NCBI GenBank assembly: GCA_963832725.1
Contig: CAWHVG010000006.1
Coordinates: forward strand, 434,001-498,000
Reading direction: 5' to 3'
DNA from: JAEZBP01 sp963832725
GTDB lineage: Bacteria > Myxococcota_A > Polyangia > Polyangiales > Sandaracinaceae
Length of the DNA stretch: 64,000 bases
Below the pieces are notes generated by a model, which did no database searches, was not told the DNA's origin, and saw nothing but the letters and a program-made list of their open reading frames with translations. This document shows, in pieces, positions 57,573-64,000 of this stretch (positions within the stretch are counted from its first letter, which is position 1; each line of letters starts with the position of its first letter). Made by a program: the position numbers and the translations under genes.

Positions 57573-60500
57573 CGGACCGCGACCACACGCCCGACCTGTC
57601 GGCGATGCTCAGAGAGCGCCCGCTCCTCGAGCGCAGCGCCGAGGGCCTTCTCTCGCTGCTCGCCGCCGCGGGCGAGGGTGTTCTGGCCGAGCTGAAGGCG
57701 CGCCTCGATCATGATGGCGTCGAGTGGGACGGCCTAATCGACTGGCTGCGGGATTGGCCCGATCCGCCGGCTGATGTGGCATCCATGCACGCGTGGCTGC
57801 GCGGAACCGAGGACCTCTGTCGCGCCCATGAGGGCCTCTCTCGTCTCGGCGACGTTGGCCACTCGGATCGAGTGCGACGCGCGCTGTCGTCGTCGCTCGA
57901 GCGGGCACGCGCCGCGGTCGACGCGCGCGCCGATCACGCGTTCTACGCGGGCGAAGCGGAGAAACATCCGATCCCGCCGTGGACCTGGATTCGCCGCGGC
58001 GACCTCGAGCGCCTCCTCGAGGACGAGCAGACCGCCCACGACATCCTTCGCGTAGCGACGCAAGCCGGGCTCAGCGCCGAGGACGAAGCGCTCTTCGCTC
58101 GCGCGGTCGCCACCCGTCAGCCAGTGCTGCACGCGTACCGCTCGCTCGTCCGCTCGCTGAGCGAGGCGGTCTACGTCACGACCTGGACCCCTACGTGGTC
58201 CCTCGATGTCGCCCGCGACGCGAGCGAGCTCGATGAGGCAGCGGAGCTCCTCCGCGTTCACCTCCCGCACGCCGGGGGAACGCTCAGCGTGCGACAGCAC
58301 GTCAACGGAACCTGGTGGCGCTACGCGAACGGCGCCGAGGCGCTCGTCCCTCACGACGCAGGCGTGCACCCCTGGCACGACGCGCTGCTCGGCGCGTTCG
58401 AGACGCGGATCGACGTGCACGCACCCACGCCGGCCGAGGACGCTTGGCATGGCGTGGCGAATCTCCTGGACGTCACGTGCGGCCAGGGGAAGACGCGCAG
58501 CTGCGAGATTGTGCAGGCGCTCGCGACCGCGCTGACGGAGGGTGCTATGAGCGACGCCATCGCCGCAGCGCACGACGCGTTCGAACAGGGAGAGGACCTC
58601 GACCCCGAATCCGAGCGCCTCGTGAGTCATGCATTCGTCGCGCGCCTGACCATGAGCGACGCGGCGGCCCAGCTCGACGCTCAGGGCATCGACCTCGCCC
58701 CGCTCATGACGGCGCTCGCCCGCGCCGACGAACGCCACCGTGCGCACCGCTCAGCGATCTTCCTCGTGCCCGATGACGTGCACGACGAACTCGTCGCCGC
58801 GCTGCCCGTGGACCCGGCCGAGTGGTGGGGACACCGCGCCGCTGTCGAAGCCGCGGTGCGACCGGGGATGGTCGAGTCCGCGCTGGTCCACATCGCGGGG
58901 GCGCGGCGCGAAGGCGTTGTTCACTACCTCGACCTTGGGCCGAGGGACGTTCAGCCACCCCGAGAGACCGACCAGGACTCGCCTCCCGCGTACGACGTCG
59001 GTCGAGTAATTCCGTACGCCGTCGATGTGCGTCGGGTGCAAACAGTCGACCCGGTGGCGGGATACGGTCGCTTGTCCAACGTCATCGCCTTCCGCGGTCC
59101 GCGTGCGATGGCTGCCGGAGAGGTGACCCGGCTCGCCGCCGCGTCCGCGCCGACGTTGCGCCCCGACCTCCCGCGCGAGCCCTGCCCCTGGCTCCACCGG
59201 AGCGGCGAGGCGCCGACGCCCGGCTGCGTGCCGCTCATTCTCTACGACGAGGAGCACAATCGCGGCGTGCTCGCCGAGTTGCGCGTCTTCGTCTCGGATC
59301 TCCCGCGCGAGTCGCTGACCTGGGCCGGCGCGCCGATGCTCGAGCGCATCGCCCGGGACACCATCCGCGACGCGTACCGCGCGGCCGCGAGCTGCACGGC
59401 GAATCGCATTGCACCTCACCCGTTCGCCGCGCATCGGCTCGAGCTCGTCGTCGACCCGAGCGTCGCCCGCGGTGCGCGCCTCTCGGTCGACGGCAGCTCG
59501 GTAGGCCTCTCGGCCGCGCTCGCCTTCGCGTCCGCGTGGCTCGATCGGCCGATCGCGCGGGCCCTCGTTCCGCTCGGCACCGTCGCTCGGTGGGGCCGGG
59601 TGGGCGGAGTGGGCGCGGCGCGGCAGAAGGCCGGCGCAGTACCTGCGAATGCGAAGGTCACCTTCATCGCCAGCAAGGCGAACGCGGACGAGCTGGGCGG
59701 CGTATCCGTCAAGCCGATCGAACAGCTCACCGAGGGCCTCAAAGCTGCAAGCCTCGAGCTGAGCGCCCTGTCGATCGCGCCGTCATCGGAGAAGGCTCGC
59801 TTGAAGGAGCTCGGCGACCTGATCGACGTCGTGGAGGACGGCGACCTGGGACGGATTGGCGAGCAAGCTCGCTGGACCGACGTCGGCGACGGCATCCGCG
59901 ACCTCGTAGAGACCTTCGGTACCGGCGGTCCCCACGAGCCCGAGCTGAGCCATGCACGCGTCATGGCGGCACTCGCCTACTCGCACGCGGGGATGACGAA
60001 CGACGTGCAAGAGATGCTCCGCTCGGTCGACCGAGCGACATGCAACTCTCTCGAAGAGCGGACCCTCTATGACATCGTCGAGCTCGGCCGGCTTATCGAC
60101 AACCAGAAGCTCGAAGGCAGCGAAGCTCGCGACACCATCGAGCGGATCGAGACCGACATGCGTGAGCTCGAGCAGGGCGGTCACCGCCGCATGCTCGGCC
60201 GCGCCATGGGCACGCTGGGTCGCGCGCGAATGCACAGCGGCGATCTCGACGAGGCGCTGCCTCTCCTCGCGGCGGCCGTCGACGCGCACGCCGCGCACGA
60301 GCCGTACGAGCTCGCTCGCTCGCGCCAATACCACGCGATGGCCCTCCGCATGAGTGGCGATCCCGAGGCAGCGCTGGCAGAGCTCGTCCAGGCGCAGCGC
60401 GATCTCGAGACCCTCACGCGTGCATACAGCCCCGAGTACGAGGCCAGCTGCCGCGTGTTCCTCGAGTACGAGCTCGCCCGCACCCTAGTCGCCCTCGAGC

Positions 60501-60751
60501 GCTACGAAGACGCCTTTGCGCCTGCGTCGAGCGCGCTGGCCGACTGTGTCTGGCAGCCGTGGCCACAGCTCGGCCTCCTGCGCACCCGCGCCTGGGCCCA
60601 TCGGATGCTCGGGCAGGACAATCTCGCCGCGGGGGACGTCGAACGGATGCGCGTGATCGGTCCCTGGCTCGGCCCGGACAACGCGGCCCTCGTCGCCCGG
60701 CTCATCGAGGAAGCCGAGGGCTACCCAGTGGACGACGGCGAAGTCTACTGA
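57569..60751 (+). CDS. Lon-like Ser-Lys protease domain with C-terminal TPR-like repeats
   Basis: 1060 aa, intact. Residues 1-~560 are of unknown fold with a VDVTCGQGKTRSC-like patch but no Walker motif I trust. Residues ~610-735 match the Lon protease domain: LELVVDPSVARGARLSVDGSS, nucleophile in DGSSVG (S644), GRVGGVGAARQKAG with K687, and FIASKANADEL then VKPIEQLTEGLKA. The S-to-K distance of 43 equals that of E. coli Lon (S679, K722). No AAA domain is attached. After it, helical TPR-like pairs (MGTLGRARMHSGDLDEALPLLAAAV, YHAMALRMSGDPEAALAELVQA) run to the end. Likely a regulated protease whose NTPase is supplied in trans by the two upstream ATPases, or none. Confidence 0.8.
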   Translation: MTDRDHTPDLSAMLRERPLLERSAEGLLSLLAAAGEGVLAELKARLDHDGVEWDGLIDWLRDWPDPPADVASMHAWLRGTEDLCRAHEGLSRLGDVGHSDRVRRALSSSLERARAAVDARADHAFYAGEAEKHPIPPWTWIRRGDLERLLEDEQTAHDILRVATQAGLSAEDEALFARAVATRQPVLHAYRSLVRSLSEAVYVTTWTPTWSLDVARDASELDEAAELLRVHLPHAGGTLSVRQHVNGTWWRYANGAEALVPHDAGVHPWHDALLGAFETRIDVHAPTPAEDAWHGVANLLDVTCGQGKTRSCEIVQALATALTEGAMSDAIAAAHDAFEQGEDLDPESERLVSHAFVARLTMSDAAAQLDAQGIDLAPLMTALARADERHRAHRSAIFLVPDDVHDELVAALPVDPAEWWGHRAAVEAAVRPGMVESALVHIAGARREGVVHYLDLGPRDVQPPRETDQDSPPAYDVGRVIPYAVDVRRVQTVDPVAGYGRLSNVIAFRGPRAMAAGEVTRLAAASAPTLRPDLPREPCPWLHRSGEAPTPGCVPLILYDEEHNRGVLAELRVFVSDLPRESLTWAGAPMLERIARDTIRDAYRAAASCTANRIAPHPFAAHRLELVVDPSVARGARLSVDGSSVGLSAALAFASAWLDRPIARALVPLGTVARWGRVGGVGAARQKAGAVPANAKVTFIASKANADELGGVSVKPIEQLTEGLKAASLELSALSIAPSSEKARLKELGDLIDVVEDGDLGRIGEQARWTDVGDGIRDLVETFGTGGPHEPELSHARVMAALAYSHAGMTNDVQEMLRSVDRATCNSLEERTLYDIVELGRLIDNQKLEGSEARDTIERIETDMRELEQGGHRRMLGRAMGTLGRARMHSGDLDEALPLLAAAVDAHAAHEPYELARSRQYHAMALRMSGDPEAALAELVQAQRDLETLTRAYSPEYEASCRVFLEYELARTLVALERYEDAFAPASSALADCVWQPWPQLGLLRTRAWAHRMLGQDNLAAGDVERMRVIGPWLGPDNAALVARLIEEAEGYPVDDGEVY

Positions 60752-60845
60752 GCGCTCGCGGCGGCGCGATTGACACCGGCGTGCTCACTCCGGCACAAGC
60801 GCCGCAAGCCTCAGGTCTCAGCACTCCGAAGGATTCGACCCTCCG

Positions 60846-62792
60846 ATGCCAACTCTCGCTCGAACCAGCGTCAAAACCGCGCGCGACGAGGACCTCGTCG
60901 CCACGATCGCCGAGATCACCGGGCTCGCGCCCTCGACCGTGAAGCGCCGCCTGAACCAAGCCCACGGGCGCACGTACCTGCGGACCTGCTTCGAGGATCG
61001 GTGGCCGGCCTCCCCCGAGGCCTTCGAGGGCAAGACGGCGGCATGGGCTCGTGACCACGAGCTCTTCGACGAGCTCGCCCAGGTCACGGGCCTCATCGCG
61101 CGCACCGTGAAGAACCGTCTCCAGGAGGCGGCGGGCAAGACGCACGTGCAGAACGTGTTCGCCGATCACTGGGGAGCAGCGGGAGAGGACGCCGACGCTG
61201 ACGTCGCCTCCGATCCGAGCGCTCGAAGCGAGGCGGCCAAGAGGCCTCGCCGCAAGAAGAACGGCAACGGCCGAACCGAGCTCCCGCCCGAAGCGAAGCC
61301 GGGGGAGAAGCTCTCGCTTCCCCAGCTCGAGCGGCACCTGTGGGGCGCGGCGGACATCCTGCGCGGCTCGATCGACTCCGGCGACTTCAAGCACTACATC
61401 TTCGGCCTCCTCTTCTTCAAGCGCCTCTGCGACGTCTGGCAGGAGGAGTACGAGGCGCTCCTCGCGGAGTTCGACGGGGACGAGGAGGAGGCGCGGTCGC
61501 CGGACGAGCACCGCTTCTACATCCCGGCGGGCAATCTGTGGTCCGACGTCCGGAAGAAGAGCAAGGACATCGGCGACGCCATCAACCACGCGTTCCGCGA
61601 GATTGAGGACGCGAACCCTCGGCTCTTCGGCATCTTCCAGGACGTCGACTTCGCGAACAAGGAGCGCTTCCCCGACGCCACGCTCGAGAAGCTGGTCGCC
61701 CACTTCGACAGGCACCGGCTGCGCAAGAGCGACGTCGCGGCCGACATGCTCGGCGACGCCTACTTGTACCTCATCGCGAAGTTCGCGGATGACGCGGGGA
61801 AGAAGGGCGGCGAGTTCTACACGCCCCACAAGGTCGTCCAGCTCATGGTCGAGTGCCTCCGCCCGGAGGAAGGAATGGCCATCTGCGATCCGGCTTGCGG
61901 CTCGGGCGGCATGCTCCTCGAGTGCCACGACTACATGCGCCGGAACGGGAAGGACGCCCGCACGCTGGTGCTCTACGGCCAGGAGAAGAACCTCAACACC
62001 TGGGCCATCTGCAAGATGAACCTCTTCCTGCACGACATCGACGTGCAGCAGGACCAGATCGCCCGCGGCGACACCCTGGTCAGCCCGAAGCACCTCGCGG
62101 GCGACAAGGCGCTGAAGAAGTTCGACATCGTCCTCGCGAACCCGCCGTTCTCGCTCTCGCCCTGGGGCCACGAAGTGTGGAGCAAGGGCGACTCTTATGG
62201 CCGGGACGCCTACGGCTGCCCGCCGAAGAGCTACGCCGACCTCGCGTTCGTGCAGCACATGGTCGCCACGTTGAAGGACAAGGGCCGGATGGCGGTGGTC
62301 GTGCCCCACGGCGTGCTCTTCCGCGGCGGCACCGAGGGCACCATCCGGCAGGGCCTGCTCGAAGCGGACCTTATCGAGGCGGTGGTCGGGCTGGGCCAGA
62401 ACCTCTTCTACGGGACGGGCATCCCGGCGGCCATCCTCTTCATCAACAAGAACAAGCCGGCGTCGCGACGCGGCAAGGTCCTGTTGGTGAACGGGGACAA
62501 GGACTTCGTCCCCGGGAAGAACCAGAACACGCTCTCCGACGAGAACGTCGCCCGGCTCGTCGGCGCGGTGCGCCGCTTCGAGGATCAGGAGCTCTTCTGT
62601 CGCGTGGTGCCCCTCGAGGAGATCGCGGCGAACGACTACAACCTCAACCTCACCCGGTACGTGCAGACCGACGAGCCCCCGCCTCCCATCGACGTCAAGT
62701 CCGAGGTGGAGAAGCTACGCGCGCTGATGGTCACTCGCGATGAGACCGAGGCGCGCATGCGAGGCTACTTGAGAGAGCTTGGCTATGAGTGA
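60846..62792 (+). CDS. hsdM: type I restriction-modification methyltransferase HsdM with duplicated N-terminal domain
   Basis: 648 aa N6-adenine methyltransferase subunit. SAM-binding DPACGSGGML (D348) and catalytic NPPF (N432) are present, with the HsdM N-terminal helical domain at ~150-320 and TGIPAAILFINK near the end. Residues 14-53 and 70-109 are an extra, tandem-duplicated ~40-residue module (17/40 identical: ITGLxxxTVKxRLxxAxGxT...FxDxW) not found in ordinary HsdM; HTH-like. ATG 60846 lies 94 nt after the protease gene. The stop overlaps hsdS. hsdR is not in the window. Confidence 0.9.
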   Translation: MPTLARTSVKTARDEDLVATIAEITGLAPSTVKRRLNQAHGRTYLRTCFEDRWPASPEAFEGKTAAWARDHELFDELAQVTGLIARTVKNRLQEAAGKTHVQNVFADHWGAAGEDADADVASDPSARSEAAKRPRRKKNGNGRTELPPEAKPGEKLSLPQLERHLWGAADILRGSIDSGDFKHYIFGLLFFKRLCDVWQEEYEALLAEFDGDEEEARSPDEHRFYIPAGNLWSDVRKKSKDIGDAINHAFREIEDANPRLFGIFQDVDFANKERFPDATLEKLVAHFDRHRLRKSDVAADMLGDAYLYLIAKFADDAGKKGGEFYTPHKVVQLMVECLRPEEGMAICDPACGSGGMLLECHDYMRRNGKDARTLVLYGQEKNLNTWAICKMNLFLHDIDVQQDQIARGDTLVSPKHLAGDKALKKFDIVLANPPFSLSPWGHEVWSKGDSYGRDAYGCPPKSYADLAFVQHMVATLKDKGRMAVVVPHGVLFRGGTEGTIRQGLLEADLIEAVVGLGQNLFYGTGIPAAILFINKNKPASRRGKVLLVNGDKDFVPGKNQNTLSDENVARLVGAVRRFEDQELFCRVVPLEEIAANDYNLNLTRYVQTDEPPPPIDVKSEVEKLRALMVTRDETEARMRGYLRELGYE

Positions 62793-63999
62793 ACTCCCTA
62801 GCGGATGGAAAGCGGCTCGCATGGGAGAGGTGGCTGAGCGTGTGCAGAGGCGATGCTCCGCTGAGCCAGAGAACATCCTGATGATCACGTCACAAGGTGG
62901 ATTCGTACCGCAGAGCGAAAAATACGATCGCTTTATGGCCGGCGAGAGTCTGAAGAACTACATCGAGCTGCGGCAGGGGGAGTTCGCTTACAACAAGGGA
63001 AATTCGAAGGCCTATCCGCAAGGATGTGTCTATCAGCTACGAGAATGGACAAGTGCCGCCGTGCCCAACGTGTACATCTGCTTCGCTATCGAAGCAGAAA
63101 GGCTTGACCACGAGTTTGCGTCTCAATTCTTCCTGGGCGGCGGTCTCAACGACCAGCTGAAGAGGGTGATCACTTCCGGCGTGCGCGGCAACGGTCTGCT
63201 CAACATCTCAGCCGACGACTTCTTCAGATCCGCCGTGCCGCTGCCGCCGCTCGCGGAGCAGAAGAAGATCGCCGCCATTCTCTCTTCGGTGGACGAGGCC
63301 ATCCAGGCAAGCGAGGCGGTCATCGAGCAGACCCGGCGGGTCAAGGACGGGCTGCTCGATGAGGTTCTGACCAGGGGCCTCGAGCACACGGCGTTCAAGG
63401 AGACGAGCATCGGTGACATCCCGCGGCACTGGGAAATCGCCACGCCCGGGGAGCTGGCCGCCTTTACAGGCGGCTACGGCTTCCGCCCGCCCGATTGGTC
63501 AGCGAAGGGCCTCCCGATCATCCGCATCCAGAACCTGAACGGGAACGCCAAGTTCAACTACTACGATGGGCCGGCGCGCGACGAATGGATCGTGGAGCCT
63601 GGCGATCTGTTGTTTGCGTGGGCAGGCAGCGCGGGCGCTTCGTTCGGGCCGTGCATCTGGCCGGGGCCAAGGGGTGTCCTCAACCAACACATCTACAAGC
63701 TACGCGTCAGGCCGGGCGTAGATGCTCGCTGGCTCTACGCGGTGATGCGGCTGATCACGTCACGCGTGGAGCAACGCGCTCATGGCTTCAAGTCCACGCT
63801 GCTGCACGTTCACAAATCGGATATCACCGACCAACCGATCCCACTCCCGCCGTACGAGGAGCAAGCCGCGATCGCTGAGCGGCTCGAGGCGCTCTCCGGC
63901 GCCGTCGAGTCGGGCGAGTCGGAGCTGGCTCAGCTTCGGCAGGTGAAGGCCGGCCTCCTGCAAGACCTCCTCACTGGCAAGGTGCGCGTCTCCACGTGA
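62785..63999 (+). CDS. hsdS: type I restriction-modification specificity subunit HsdS
   Basis: 404 aa with two target-recognition domains, each followed by a conserved coiled coil (PLPPLAEQKKIAAILSSVDEAI at about 150-170; PLPPYEEQAAIAERLEALSGAV near 350). The first TRD starts LPSGWKAARMGEVAERV, the second IPRHWEIATPGELAAFTGGY. It binds the two halves of the recognition site and guides HsdM. ATG 62785 overlaps the hsdM stop by 8 nt. Its TRDs are slightly less GC-rich than neighbours. The stop lies one base before the window end. Confidence 0.92.
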   Translation: MSELPSGWKAARMGEVAERVQRRCSAEPENILMITSQGGFVPQSEKYDRFMAGESLKNYIELRQGEFAYNKGNSKAYPQGCVYQLREWTSAAVPNVYICFAIEAERLDHEFASQFFLGGGLNDQLKRVITSGVRGNGLLNISADDFFRSAVPLPPLAEQKKIAAILSSVDEAIQASEAVIEQTRRVKDGLLDEVLTRGLEHTAFKETSIGDIPRHWEIATPGELAAFTGGYGFRPPDWSAKGLPIIRIQNLNGNAKFNYYDGPARDEWIVEPGDLLFAWAGSAGASFGPCIWPGPRGVLNQHIYKLRVRPGVDARWLYAVMRLITSRVEQRAHGFKSTLLHVHKSDITDQPIPLPPYEEQAAIAERLEALSGAVESGESELAQLRQVKAGLLQDLLTGKVRVST

Positions 64000-64000
64000 G

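Noticed and set aside
42269..60751. BREX system
   Set aside because: A Lon-like domain, ATPases and a methyltransferase are present, but there is no PglZ, BrxA/BrxB or Pgl-type methyltransferase, and the ATPases differ.
63999..64000. hsdR after hsdS
   Set aside because: The window ends at the hsdS stop, so presence or absence cannot be judged.

Overview
The window looks like chromosomal DNA of a large-genome, very GC-rich myxobacterium. Lipoproteins with Asp-Ala-Gly-rich linkers, an AgmX/PglI-like lipoprotein, a soluble PknB-type kinase and an N-terminally extended RNase HII fit Myxococcota, perhaps near Sandaracinaceae/Polyangiales. That placement is inference from gene content only. No rRNA gene or CRISPR array was seen; there is one tRNA.

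Positions 1-33.7 kb are an ordinary mosaic of short operons: trehalose-6-phosphate synthase (otsA), a SEC-C/coiled-coil protein with a RelE-like tail, a PRC-barrel protein, a Ser/Thr kinase, an alpha/beta hydrolase, a run of minus-strand genes (YoaK-like protein, rnhB, SIR2-like protein, acyltransferase, lipoprotein), a TlpA-like thioredoxin, ccmA-ccmB, hemW, dnaJ, a Slt-type transglycosylase, a Spy/CpxP-like protein, a LolC/E-type permease and an M50 protease with CBS domains. Gaps between genes are often short and carry hairpins, tandem duplications or a degenerate ~40-bp repeat array.

At 33.8 kb sits tRNA-Gly(GCC). Immediately downstream and pointing at it is a tyrosine recombinase broken by an in-frame stop and several frameshifts. 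This is the classic left end of a tRNA-integrated genomic island. Behind it come an excisionase-like HTH reading frame, two XRE regulators, a Cys-rich lipoprotein, a nuclease-like protein with an integrase-type repeat, and about 2 kb with no convincing gene.

From 42.3 to 60.8 kb all genes lie on the plus strand, most with 1-4 nt overlaps: sbcD, sbcC, a small CxxC ORF, a ~960-aa helical protein, a ~1080-aa protein ending in a P-loop ATPase, a ~508-aa second ATPase, a sigma-70-family factor, a NYN-type nuclease, a 28-codon ORF, and a 1060-aa protein with a Lon-like Ser-Lys protease domain followed by TPR-like repeats. Type I hsdM and hsdS follow. I know of no named defence system with this composition; it is my main candidate for an undescribed multi-component DNA-sensing, NTPase-switched, protease/nuclease effector system.

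Many genes are interrupted by indels. Some lie in G runs and look like sequencing or assembly errors. Others, such as the integrase and sbcC with in-frame stops, could be real decay. Coordinates of broken genes give the span of the reconstructed product.
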